A DNA stretch of 64,000 nucleotides from Lactarius indigo (taxonomy: Eukaryota > Basidiomycota > Agaricomycetes > Russulales > Russulaceae). Within the stretch, counting starts at the first letter, position 1. Each line of letters opens with the position of its first letter. Below the pieces are notes generated by a model that did not search any database, was not told the DNA's origin, and saw only the letters and a list, made by a program, of their open reading frames with translations. Position numbers and translations under genes: made by a program. Below, one piece after another: positions 22,573 to 32,915 of this stretch. The stretch covers positions 1-64,000 of the forward strand of contig JAFKAC010000050.1 in assembly GCA_025766275.1 (NCBI GenBank), given 5' to 3'.

Positions 22573-23733
22573 TGTTATAAACTAACACTTCAGACTTCAG
22601 TTGTAGTATGTCTCACTCTTCCCCTTCCCCTTTTGTACTATACTTTGTTACCAAAGGAGCTACTATTATTAGTGGTGTTGTTTTCTTGATCTGAATACTC
22701 TCCTAACCCATTTGGTCTCTTTGATACTGTGTGGACTTGTGTTCATGTTGTTTGGAACCTCGACCTATATAAGCCTGTACTATAGACTGTAGGAAGCCAG
22801 ACTTGGCTTCATTTGCAATCTAGCAACCTTGCCTTTGTACCTTGATGTGACTTTGCCTTATCTCCTCTTCTTGTGCATCCCCTACCTCTGTCCTTAACCA
22901 GGACACCTTGAAGTCTTTGCAGTTGAACTATATCAACGCATCACACCTGTTGGACTCTGTGTGTTACGCCCTAGCAGGGGTGTGGGTTCTGGGGATTCTA
23001 AGTCACACAAGTATCAAGCAAAGACGTCTATTGTCGTATTGCTATGAAATACAAGTGGCAAAGTGTGGCACAATGTGCAGCACTACTCTGTAATGTAGGG
23101 CTCCTCACTCGAAGTGTGTAACACTTCTCTACACTTGATCTTGCTAGTGCACAGAGTATAACAGGTGTGACATGTTGATATAGTTCAACTGCAAAGACTT
23201 TGAAGTGTCCTGATTAGGGACTGAGGTAGGGGATGCATAAGAAGAGGGGGATAGAGCAAGGTCACACCAAAGTACGAAGGCAAGGTTGCTAGATTGCAAA
23301 CGAAGCCAAGTCTGGCTTCCTATGGTCTATGGTACAGGTTTATATGGGATGAGGTTCCAAACAACATGAACACAAGTCCACACAATATCAAAGAGACCAA
23401 GCGGAATGGGGAGATATTTGGATCAAAGGAAACAGCGCCACTAGCAGCAGTAGCTCCTTTGGTAACAAGGTATAGTACAAAAGGGGAAAGGCAAGGTAGA
23501 AACATACTGTGACTGAGGTCCGAAGCGTTGGATCATAACACTGTGCACTAGCAAGATCAAGTGTAGAGAAGTGTTACACACTTCAGGTGAGGAGCCCTAT
23601 ATTACAGAGTAGTGCTGCACACTGTGCCACACCCCACCACTTGTATTTCATAGCAATGAGACAACAGATGTCTTTGCTTGATACTTGTGTGATTCAGAAC
23701 CTTCAGAACCCACGCCCCTGCTAGGGCATAACA
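22573..23733 (+). mobile_element. Solo LTR, family X (outer), split by an inverted copy
   Basis: Outer ends are TGTTATAAACTAAC and CTAGGGCATAACA. The flanks, GTTGG (22568-22572) and GTCAG (23734-23738), each differ from GTCGG by one CpG transition, so the original duplication was probably GTCGG. Without the inner insertion it is about 577 bases long. It carries CTATATAAGCC near 22766 as a likely promoter. It is inserted in the decayed gag. Confidence 0.85.
22962..23540 (-). mobile_element. Solo LTR, family X (inner, opposite orientation)
   Basis: 579 bases starting TGTTACGCCCTAG and ending GATCATAACA, the reverse complement of the outer LTR, with a perfect 5-base duplication, CTGTG, at 22957-22961 and 23541-23545. 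It inserted into another solo LTR of its own family, so the locus now reads as a large interrupted inverted repeat. Confidence 0.9.
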
Positions 23734-24098
23734 GTCAGTATGTTCTTGTGCTTGTCCGTCTATAGGACTATAGTCTGTGCAACTATTAAGCTCACAAGCA
23801 TTGATGTCATAGTTATAATTTCATCCAGCTGGTTGTATGATATCCCAGTAGTGATCTATGGGGTTCCACGTAACTTCTGTCCAACAGAGGTGATCAAAAT
23901 TGAACTCAACAGGTTGGAAATGGTTAGGCCTGTTAAACTCCACAAGTATCTGGTGTCTTCTCCTTGTTCTCTCCACTGAGCAGCTCCCAGGAATTGTGTA
24001 GGTATGTTACAATCTCCTCATCATTTGAGGGAGTAAGGACAGAAGGACATCCACTGTTCTCTTGTCAAATACACCACTTTGAAGGATCTTGGTCTTAA

Positions 24099-24604
24099 TG
24101 TTATGCTCCATGGGCATTAGTCCGACTTGGACTCATGACAGCATAGATGACTTAGCAGAGTAAGGTGAATGGGGACCTCAGTGTCAACCCAATGCATGCT
24201 GAAGAGGGGCTTAACAGCACACAACTGCAGCAAAAGAGGTAAGAGGCTCGACCCTTAGCAAGTCAAAGTGGAGGCGCTCTTAGTGTGAGACTAAGGCAGA
24301 TGAAAGGCAATTCAAAGGGTGGATTGAAGAAGACCAAGATGGAGACTCTTGGTCTTCCATGACTACTACTTATACAGGTACATGCAGGCTTTAAAGTGCT
24401 GCTAAGATGTAAGTAACCAATAACTTAACTAGCTCAAACCCTAGTACAGCTATCCTAGGAACAAGTCATACATGAGTCACAAATCACATGCAAACTACAT
24501 GCTGACTGATACAATGTAATATTCCATGACTAATATGACTATTGGGCCATAGTCATAACCAGCCATGAGTCATCCAAATGTGAGTCAGAGTCTGTACTGT
24601 AACA
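24099..24604 (-). repeat. LTR of the decayed family-B element
   Basis: 506 bases starting TGTTATGCTCCATGG and ending TGTACTGTAACA, homologous to the family-B LTRs with heavy CpG loss. It is the 5' LTR of the relic gag at 22357-24098. It is followed by CCTGCTAGGGCATAACA, the last 17 bases of a family-X LTR, suggesting that the element landed in one. Confidence 0.88.
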
Positions 24605-25553
24605 CCTGCTAGGGCATAACATAGTAGGCATAGGCAGTAATGTTGATGGGGAAGAAGAAAGGGTCAAGAAGTTGAGGGTGGAGAAAGCCATATATTGCAG
24701 AGAGGTGGGCACTGAAAAAACACAAGGTGGGCACAACAAGGATGACAAGTCACATCTCAACTTGCCTATGCCACATTATTAATGAAAGCCAAACATGTTG
24801 ATGTTTTATTTTTTTTCTCCCATGCTTCAACTCACTAAGACAACCTTCTTTCACTGAGACAGCACCTGGGGTTTTTTATCCCACAGCATCTTCAATAAGA
24901 AGGATGGTATCTCTGATCCTCATACTGTAAGGAAGGGTCCAATCCTGGATGTCCATGGTTCAATCCCCTGGTCAGGCAGCACTGCAAATGTTTGGGGGTT
25001 TAGGCAGTTCCCAGAGTCATATAACAATACCAAGTACACTACATTGTCAGGATGTTAAACCAGGCCCAGGTTTTCCTCTAAGAATTGACTCAGGTACCGC
25101 ATATCCTCTAAATCAAATAAGGGTGACTTGTTGAGCAGGCATAGGGCAGTAGTGTACTACTTAGCTTACCTATTATTATGAGGCAATGTATTTACGATAT
25201 AACTACTATAGTGTTCTCAGAACTGGTTATTTGATAGCATAACTTGCTGGCTTAAATACACAAAAGTGAGATCACAATATATATTTACTATAACTAGATA
25301 TAAGGTTCTAACACTTCTCAGTTGAATGGAATCACAGTTGCATTTGTGTATTTGTAGAGGCAAGGCCACATAGCTCATCCATGTGGCCAAGCTGCCATCT
25401 CAGTGTTGTGACCTATGCCAATTGCTTAGCATTGTGGCCACATGCTAACACTGTGGCTTATTGACAGGCAGAAGCAAGGTTGTGTGAGAAGTGTAATAAC
25501 AGGAAGCATGTTGAAGGAGAGACAGACCCAGGCTACAAAGGTTTGTTGATAAG
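24605..25553. other. Unannotated AT-rich spacer
   Basis: No gene is seen. The phrase GGTTCAATCCC near 24956 looks like a tRNA B-box but no A-box or cloverleaf could be built around it. Confidence 0.4.
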
Positions 25554-25751
25554 TAGCCTGTGTTCACTTAGTGGGTCTAAATGGACATACAGATATGGAC
25601 TGCTGTAGATAAGATTAATTGGACTTTCTAGATTATATATTTTGATCTGTACAACTTGCAAGATCCCCTCTGCTGCTTTCTAGCTTCTCAGCTTATCTCA
25701 CCACAGTGTTCAGTTTACTGTGAATATGCTGTTCATCTATGCTGTTCATCA
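25554..25751 (+). mobile_element. Solo LTR, family Y, internally deleted
   Basis: Starts TGTTGATAAGT and ends CTGTTCATCA, the ends of family Y in plus orientation, but only 198 bases long. The flanks AGGTT and AGTTT differ by one base and probably represent a worn target duplication. Confidence 0.75.
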
Positions 25752-25860
25752 AGTTTCATCTAAGAACTTGGTCTGAGTTGGATGCATATACAGAGTTACC
25801 TCAGTTGAAATTAGTCAATTGCACATTGTGGTTACATCTGGTCTTGTTATCTGACCTCCT

Positions 25861-26470
25861 TCAGTGAAATTGATTGATTGATTGATTGATTATAGATTGG
25901 TGTTAGATTGTGTCTTTGTCTCTTACCAGTGAAACATTTGCTTTGTGGAGTTGGGGGTTTATATTGTTAGGTAAGGTGAAAAGGTGTGATGTGATGTTGA
26001 CAGCCTTTATAACTTGCGAGGCAGGTAGTAATATTATAGTCTGTATTTTGTCATGGAATCATATCTGTGAGATGTGCATAAGGAGGCTTCCATTATCTGT
26101 GACCCATCTGTAATATACCAATGGCAAGCACAATGTGCTGCTCTGTATAGCATGGATTGCTCGCGCTGCTCGCTCTCCAGCATACAGAGCAGCACATTGT
26201 GCTTGCCATTGGTATATTACAGATGGGTCACAGATAATGGAAGCCTCCTTATGCACATCTCACAGATATGATTCCATGACAAAATACAGACTATAATATT
26301 ACTACCTGCCTCGCAAGTTATAAAGGCTGTCAACATCACATCACACCTTTTCACCTTACTTAACAATATAAACCCCCCAACTCCACAAAGCAAATGTTTC
26401 ACTGGTAAGAGACAAAGACACAATCTAACACCAATCTATAATCAATCAATCAATCAATCAATTTCACTGA
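25861..26470. repeat. Long near-perfect palindrome 1
   Basis: Arms 25861-26148 and 26182-26470 (about 289 bases each) are reverse complements with only a few mismatches. The loop of about 33 bases (26149-26181) is GC-rich and starts AGCATGGATTGCTCGCG. The outer ends are TCAGTGAAATTGATTG and its complement, with a TTGA microsatellite. The loop resembles that of the palindrome at 63087-63513, although the arms do not. No coding potential is apparent. A transcript would fold into a hairpin of nearly 290 base pairs. Confidence 0.95.
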
Positions 26471-26480
26471 TAAACATGAG

Positions 26481-26808
26481 CCTTCAAAGTTGATCTGTAT
26501 CAATAGAAGGGTGATATTTGTACTCAAAATATATGTTTTATTGTATTTCGAGTTGAATGGCATGTTCAGGGTGCCCATACGATCCCGCGTTTGTCCATTG
26601 TGTCTAAACGCTGGTCAAGTTATGGCCCTCATTTATTTATTCAATATGTATATATGGGGACCATGTAATAATGTCCCGCGTTTAGGCATGATGGACAAAC
26701 GCGGGACCGTACTGGCACCCTGAATATGCCATTCAACTCGAAATACAATAAAACATATATTTCGAGTACAAATATCACCCTTCTATTGATACAGATCAAC
26801 TTTGGAGG
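26481..26808. repeat. Long palindrome 3, built around array cores
   Basis: Arms 26481-26614 and 26675-26808 pair with few mismatches; the loop of about 60 bases is AT-rich. The inner 30 bases of each arm are a copy of the palindromic unit (CCCGCGTTTG type) that makes up the adjoining array at 26809-27194. It starts ten bases after palindrome 1 ends. Confidence 0.9.
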
Positions 26809-27194
26809 CCCGCATTTGACCATCATGGTCAAACGCGGGCCAAGTAATCATCCCGCATATGACCATGATGGTCAAATGCGGGCCAAGTAATGGTCCCGCG
26901 TTTGACCATCATGGTCAAACGGGCCAAGTAATGGTCCCGTGTTTGTCAATGATGGTCAAACGCGGGCCAAGTAATGGCCCCGCGTCTGACCATGATGGTC
27001 AAACGCGGGCCAAGTAATGGTCCCGCGTTTGTCAATGATGGTCAAACGCGGGCCAAGTAATGGTCCCGCGTTTGTCAATGATGGTCAAACGCGGGCCAAG
27101 TAATGGCCCCGCGTCTGACCATGATGGTCAAACGCGGGCCAAGTAATGGTCCCGCGTTTGTCAATGATGGTCAAACGCGGGACCATTACTTGGA
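26809..27194. repeat. 43-base-period palindromic array, nine units
   Basis: Nine units carry the half-site CCCGCGTTTGACCAT and its reverse complement. The ATGGTCAAACG marker recurs at 43-base steps (26828, 26871, 26914, 26955, 26998, 27041, 27084, 27127, 27170; one step is 41 because of a 2-base loss). The spacer is CCAAGTAATGG. After the last unit it appears reversed (CCATTACTTGG). The core is the same as in the array at 8652-8944, but the spacer is not. Some left half-sites are worn (GTCAA for GACCA), which weakens the palindrome. Confidence 0.92.
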
Positions 27195-28559
27195 TATACG
27201 CGGTAACCCTAAGTCAAAATAGACCCAGAACCCACAGTGAACCCTGAACCCAGTTATCATTCGTCTATATATAATGTTGTTATTGCTTTAACCGGGCCGG
27301 TGGAACCTACAATTCTGCGCGTCATTGCAGAAGGTCCAGTGGAATCGTGGGCCGGGGCACTTATCTCTTGATTTATGGCTTATCTCAGCCTTTTCTTCGT
27401 CATTTTCCTTTCTTCACGTGATTGTGTCCTTCGTACCGCCGTTTGTCGAGGTCGTGAGGGTGAAACCGTAACAAAACAGTTGCCAAATAGACACGTCAGT
27501 CAATTCGACACAACAGCACAGCAACCACCACCAAACATGAATATACAATATCCAAGCAAGGACAAACTGGACACGTCAGCTCACTGCTCACCAACACAAA
27601 CACCCTGGAAGCCTCTGACGAAGAAAACAAAACTGTCAAAGCCACCTGGAAACACGTCTTGTTGGGCTATGGCCCGGAACGGACAAAGTCCGGCAAACTG
27701 AGGCTAGATTGACATATTAGATAATCGTAATATTAGCGTAGTTAAACGATTATCTATGAATAATATCTAGGAGAGAGGAGCATACGCTCTCCTCAGGAAC
27801 TCCCACTCACACATTGTTCACCTATCCAGCTGCCCGCCTCCGTAAAACTCTATACGTCTTCCACCCAGAGCCCCCCCCCCCAACTGGCTCGAGATCTGTG
27901 AGGTTTTAGTGGGTAGGAGACCACACTGCACCTAACCGCGGCTGCCCTGTGTCTGAGTCCCACACTATCCCCCCTACCAGGGGATGTGCGTAAGCGCATT
28001 TTCCCTCACAAACCGGTTCCCCTCTAGGCCCGGCAACACAGTGTGCTAGGTAGAGCTGATGGTAAATCTCCTACTACTTAGCACTTTATTTACGGGTATT
28101 TAGTCATCTACACGTAGACAAACTAGATATCTAAAATAAAAGTGCCCTTCTAAAAAAAAAAAGAAACAGTACAAACGTTTCGAATTTGATTAGCAATCAT
28201 TTCCTAAAAGGAAATGATGCAGCGGTCACGTGACTTTGCGTGATGGATTCAGCTAATTTGCACGACGCGACACGTCTTCACTTTCTTTCCCTCTACTACC
28301 ATGTCTTCCCTCGCCACGACCTTCCAATCTTCTGCAGGAAATAATTATCCCACATGGTCGTCGTGTCCACGAATTCGTGTTCATGCTTCCAGACTGCATG
28401 CAGTATTGGTTTGGATGGCTTGGATGACTTGAACCTACCGTGACACGCTGTACGCGCTGTACTCTAGATATTTTTATCCAGAGTGTGTGCCTCCCTGTGT
28501 TCGCACCACCCCTCATCTCTGTTGGCGAGCTAGCTCCAACCGGCACACTATGACTATTC
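27195..28559. other. Unannotated spacer
   Basis: No gene is recognised. It contains short C runs near 27870 and an A run at 28153-28163 that could mark the 3' end of a SINE-like or processed insert, but no target duplication was found. Confidence 0.4.
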
Positions 28560-29240
28560 GGGGCACACACCTCCGCATACCACCTGACGTGAAGGTAGCA
28601 TCGTTCGTCTGAGCCCCCAGGAGTGCCGCCGCCACTTGCGTGTGCTGTTCTGCGTATCTCGCGACACGCAGAGGCCACTGTAGAGTGGCGTAAGCCGATG
28701 CTTGCCGGGCTCGGGTGTGCCCTTCAACCGCGGTAGGTAGCGTCACCCGTTCGAGTCCTCATAGGTGCTGCCATTCGCGTGCATCGTTCGACCCGTCTCG
28801 CGACTCGCACGCAACTGTAGAGTAGTGCCAATTATCCGAGCCCTGGGCATGTCGGACTTGCATGTGCCCATCAACTGCAATAGGTAGCACCATCTGTCAG
28901 AGTCCTCGGGAGTACTGCCACTTGTCTACTCGAGTCCCTAAGAGTGCTGCGCCACTCGCATGCACCCTTCGACCCATCTCACGACATGCAGAGGCCACTG
29001 TGGAGTAGTGCCATCCCGGGTGCGCCGGACTTGTGTCTGCCCTTTGATCGTGGTAGGTAGCACCATCTGTCCGAGTCCCCGGGAGTGCCACCACTCATGT
29101 ACGCCGTCCAACTTGTCTCATGACACGCATGTCACTGTAGAGTAGTGTCATGCTTCTGGGTCCCCAGGCGTGCTGGCCTTGGGGCGCTTTTTGACTGTAA
29201 TAGGTGGCACCGTTTGCCCGATCCTGGGAGTGGTGCACCG
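28560..29240. repeat. Diverged minisatellite, about 150-170-base unit
   Basis: A block containing GGTAGGTAGC, then CCGAGTCC and GGGAGTGC, then CACTGTAGAGTAGTG recurs about five times (around 28590, 28735, 28881, 29053 and 29200). The copies are diverged and of uneven length. No open frame spans them. Confidence 0.7.
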
Positions 29241-29424
29241 GCGAACAGACTCTGTCAATGAAACCAAAGACACGGAAGGACAGGGCAAACGGTGAGCGTC
29301 GCGGGGCAAAGGCCAGCGGTGAGAGGAAGACGGCAGCACCATTTGGGCAGCGCAAACGGTGAGCGACACACGGAGCATGCCCAGTGGCGGGAGAGGGAGT
29401 GGCAGTGCACGTCGGCAGCACAAA

Positions 29425-30222
29425 CGGCGACTGTCAGGATAAGTTTGGCCAGTTGCGCTGTTCCACAGTCTCTCTGTCATGCAGGGACATGCGAGCAGCC
29501 TTCTCTCCCAGCACTAGCCGGTCTAGCTCCTCTTTGCTGACTTGGTTCTACAGGAGTTGGGATTTCAGGCGAGCCATCTCGCCCGCACCTCTCTCAGTAG
29601 CTGAGCGGCCTCTTCAGTGAGTGGAACGAAGCCTGGTGGGCGTCGACCTTTGTTTATCTCGAGAAGTATTATCCGCCCCAACACTTGTCGATGGAATAGT
29701 ATTTCAGAAGAAAGGGCTGTTCTCTCTCTAAAAAAGATAGGATCCAGGTTCTTCAGACCAGTTGAAAAGGTGGGCAGACAGGTGGCAGCACGCAAGAGAG
29801 GAATGAGGATGTGCCACTTCACCCGTTCACTCAAAGACAATACTCTAAGGTACTGCTCGTCCCTCACTTCGCCTCATACCGGCCAACTTGGCATTTTGAA
29901 ATTGCTCTGCTCACCCTTACATGTACTCGATGGGTATAAGGCTCAGCTTTTGTGCTCAATAAAGGACATAATTCCCCACATCGTACTTACTCTTGGTCTC
30001 ACTTGCTCTTCTTGAATGACTGCAAAGCTTGTCAGGGTCAGTCTTGGTCAAAGGCACCATCACAAAGGTCTGTAGTGCACGCTTTCTCGCCCTCTTTACT
30101 TTCTTACAGTCACTTTTCGCATCCCCGTCTTGTGTGCACAGAGCTTTTCCCGCTCTCACTGACTCATAGTTCTCTACACATCTTTCATGTGCATTGTGGC
30201 ACAGAACCCAATGTAGTGCCAT
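29425..30222 (-). pseudogene. Broken gene of unknown function with coiled-coil-like tail
   Basis: On the minus strand, 30222-29956 and 29867-29565 give protein-like sequence with ordinary composition (RVLSLSERVKWHILIPLLRA near 29830). After a frame change near 29585 a helical, charged stretch follows (NQVSKEELDRL near 29515) with one internal stop, ending at about 29425. Together they suggest one damaged gene with introns or frameshifts. The family is not recognised. The loss of frame and the lack of a clear start argue for a pseudogene. Confidence 0.4.
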
Positions 30223-30486
30223 CGCTCTGTATAACTATATTTGAACTGAATAATCTTCGCAGTAATCACTGTATTTGATGACAATCTCTGTATACAACAA
30301 TCTTACTCAATTGCCTACTGTGCTTACATGTTTTCAGGATCTTATCTGCTGGAAAATGCCCTACTGATACCCTAAACTGCCAATGGGCACTTCTATGTGC
30401 AGCCTAGGGATACATTGGGTTCTGGAGGGGGGGGCGTGAAGCCATGTTTCAGGTCGTGCAGGCCTTTGCGGGGCTCATAACTTCGT

Positions 30487-30825
30487 CATCAGGAAAAATG
30501 GTATCCTAGAATTTTTTAAAAAATTTAACAAATTTCAGAAAAATGGTAATATATGTTAAGAAATAAGCTGTTTTTCCGATTTTCCAAAATTGTTAAGATA
30601 GGTGAGATAAAAACCTCCCTCCAAATTTCCAGTTAGATTTGGTAAAATCTTACCAAATATCCGAATAAATGGACATATCTCAGCATATATTGGGTGAATA
30701 TGTCCAAAATTGCATCACAAACAGCAGAGTATTTTAGTTGCAAACAAGGGCACTCAGTTATAGTTGCATCAAAAAAACAATAATATATTGTAACTAACAA
30801 GAGTACATGAAACTACAATTGATAC
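30487..30825 (+). repeat. Left inverted repeat
   Basis: Begins CATCAGGAAAAATGGTATCC. Pairs imperfectly with 32588-32913 over about 330 bases, with the first 40 bases nearly perfect. It is AT-rich with several short indels. Confidence 0.85.
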
Positions 30826-30929
30826 AGGGTAAGTGAGGGCAGTGACATGGTCATGGCAATGGCCGATGTGTGGCGGGGTGGCAGTGGGACAGGTAGCGGC
30901 AGTGTCATGGATTGCCATAGGCCTGCAGG

Positions 30930-31790
30930 TTCAATATAAGAAAAAAAGCGAAACCAAAAAATGAAATAAAAAAAAAAACTTATCTAAATATTGAGCCAAG
31001 TGTGTGGCGGCGACATTGCCACAACCGGCGTGGTGGTAAGCGAGGGAGACAGTGGTCCTGCACGAGTTCAACATTAAAAGAAAAAAAAAAAAAGAAAAAA
31101 AAAAAAACTTATCTAGATTTGTGGAGCCGAGGTAGGAGGGCGTGGGGTCACGACAGGGCTTGCACGTAGCAAGTCGGCACTGTGGTGGGGGTCTTGCGTC
31201 CATGTTGGGAATGTCGCCGTGGACCGGCGTGGTGGAAAGGCGAAGTCGTTGAGGCACGGCGGTTGGAGGGGACGGCGTGGTGCCGTTGTCCTGTCTTGCA
31301 TGTGGCGAGGCGGTGGCGAGGACCTGCGAGGTGAGGTCCGAGGTGCATTGCATGCGCTGGAGAAGCAAGATGAGAAAAAGAAAAAGAAAAAGAGAGAAAA
31401 AAAAAACATATCTTGTCTGCTGGGCCGAAGCCCAGCTCGTCGTCAGCCGCCTCTTCGTGATGAGTGTGGTGAGGAACGGCGGCGGCGGGCGTTGGGGCTG
31501 AGGAAAGGAGGTGGCGGCTTGCATAGCCGGCGCTCGCCGCAGACAAGCGAGGTGTGGGCGTCGTCCTTGCGTACAGCGGGTGTGGTGGTAGATCCTTGAG
31601 TGGCCCGTTAAAAGAAAACAAAAAAAAAAAAAACGTACCGTCGGCTGCATCTTGCGTTGGCCGTGGGAGTGGAGGTCACGCTGGCCGGGCTGAGATGGTG
31701 GTGGTGTGGGCGGGTGCAGTGGCCTGGATATCAGCGTGATGAGAGACGAGAAAAAAAAAAGACTTACTGTATCCAAGATGTAGGAGGGAG
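30930..31790 (-). repeat. Intron-like poly(T) modules
   Basis: On the minus strand the same layout recurs about five times: a GC-rich block of 150-250 bases, a splice-donor-like word (GATAAGT, GTAAGT or GTACGT), a T/C run of 15-40 bases, and, in the clearer copies, a CAG acceptor-like end followed by GACC. A plus-strand module of the same design lies at 32020-32080. Open frames through this region are driven by the T runs and I do not call them genes. Confidence 0.6.
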
Positions 31791-32079
31791 GTGACGTGGC
31801 GACTGGGCGTGGCGACTTAGAAAAAAATCGTCAAGCGGAGGCTTAATCTGTGGCGTGAACGCGTGAACGCGTGAACACCCACTCACTCCATTTCCTCTCA
31901 ACGCTCCCCCACCTGGGGTTTTTTTTTCTTCTCTTCCCACCACGCACGTGGGCCACCTCCACAGCCTACGCCAGAGGAAAGACGCGGTTGGGGAAGAGCC
32001 GGACTTCGGTTCAATGCATAAGTTTTTTTTTTTCTTTTTTTTCTTTTTTTCTTTCATTCTTTTTTTCCGTTTGCAGGAC

Positions 32080-32580
32080 CCCCCGTGCACATGAACCACC
32101 ACGGCCGTGGCCATACCGGCCTCATCGCTACCCCCGACGCGGCATGCCATGCCCCGACCGCCAACCTGCCACCACGCCGCCCCAACCTGGCGTCCAAGAC
32201 CCCGCCACCCCCAACTTAACACCACGCCGCCCCGTTATATCACGCAAGACCCCGCTGCCGTCGCCGCCGACCTGCCACGCTACGCCAATGCGGCGTGCAA
32301 GACCCCGCCACCACCGACCCGCCGCGCCACCCCAGTACGCCCACCACCACCTGCGCCACGCCGCCCCAACACGCCACGCAAGACCCCACCGCGCGGCCTC
32401 AAGACCCCGCCACCGCCGACCCGCCACGCTGCCTCATCACGGCATGCAAGGCCCCGTCACACGGCTTCAAGACCCCGGCGCCACCGCTGCCCCAGCACGC
32501 GGCTTCAAGACTCCGCCACTACCGGCATACCCCCACACCACCCCGACACGCCACGCAAGACCCCCACTGCCATGTTTCCC
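32080..32580 (+). repeat. C-rich minisatellite
   Basis: The phrase CAAGACCCCGCCACC recurs about nine times at irregular steps of 30-70 bases (from about 32195 to 32560), separated by CACGCCGCCCC-type filler. All three plus frames stay partly open because of composition. Confidence 0.75.
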
Positions 32581-32587
32581 TAATACA

Positions 32588-32913
32588 TTAATTAAACTGT
32601 AGTTACATGTACTCTTCTCAGTCAAATATATTATTGTTTTTTGAATGGAGCTACAGTTCACTAAGTTGCACTGAAGTGCTTTGCTGGATGTGATGTAAAT
32701 TTGGACACATTCAGTCAAAACATACTGAACATGTGTTCATTTATGCAGATATTTGGTAATATTTCCCAAAATATAACTAGATATTAGAGGGGAGGTCTTT
32801 ATCTTGCCAATTTTTCACAACTTTTGAAAAATCATAGCAATTATTCATATATTACCATTTTTCTAAAAGTTTTGAAATTTTTTAAAAATTCTAGGATACC
32901 GTTTTTCCTGATG
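32588..32913 (-). repeat. Right inverted repeat
   Basis: Reverse complement of the left inverted repeat, ending TTTTTCCTGATG. Confidence 0.85.
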
Positions 32914-32915
32914 GT

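Larger units (their letters stand above)
22357..24098 (-). pseudogene. Decayed family-B gag, N-terminal part
   Basis: This continues the relic at 12950-14534 on the other side of the younger element. 22357-22572 matches the acidic linker and 23739-24098 the N-terminal block, ending with the primer-binding site motif next to an LTR. The codon corresponding to the family-B start (ATG in DQWMS) is kept as CAT on the plus strand near 24048. The frame is lost through stops and deletions. A double LTR insertion (22573-23733) separates the two parts. Confidence 0.82.
30487..32913. mobile_element. DNA element with long inverted repeats, CATCAGG termini
   Basis: Terminal inverted repeats of about 330 bases (30487-30825 and 32588-32913) start CATCAGGAAAAA and end TTTTTCCTGATG. 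The flanks are GT on both sides (30485-30486, 32914-32915), a likely 2-base target duplication. There is no transposase. The interior holds GC-rich blocks separated by long T/A runs and a minisatellite. The element at 58625-61933 has the same termini, so both belong to one non-autonomous family. Confidence 0.85.

Noticed and set aside
24940..24990. tRNA or tRNA-derived SINE around GGTTCAATCCC
   Set aside because: No A-box at the right distance and no cloverleaf could be formed.
30931..31776. 281-residue protein with poly-Phe segments on the minus strand
   Set aside because: The frame is held open by poly(T) tracts; Phe runs joined to Pro/Arg-rich blocks are not protein-like.
32107..32583. 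Proline-rich ORFs on the plus strand
   Set aside because: They are translations of a C-rich minisatellite, open in several frames at once because of composition.
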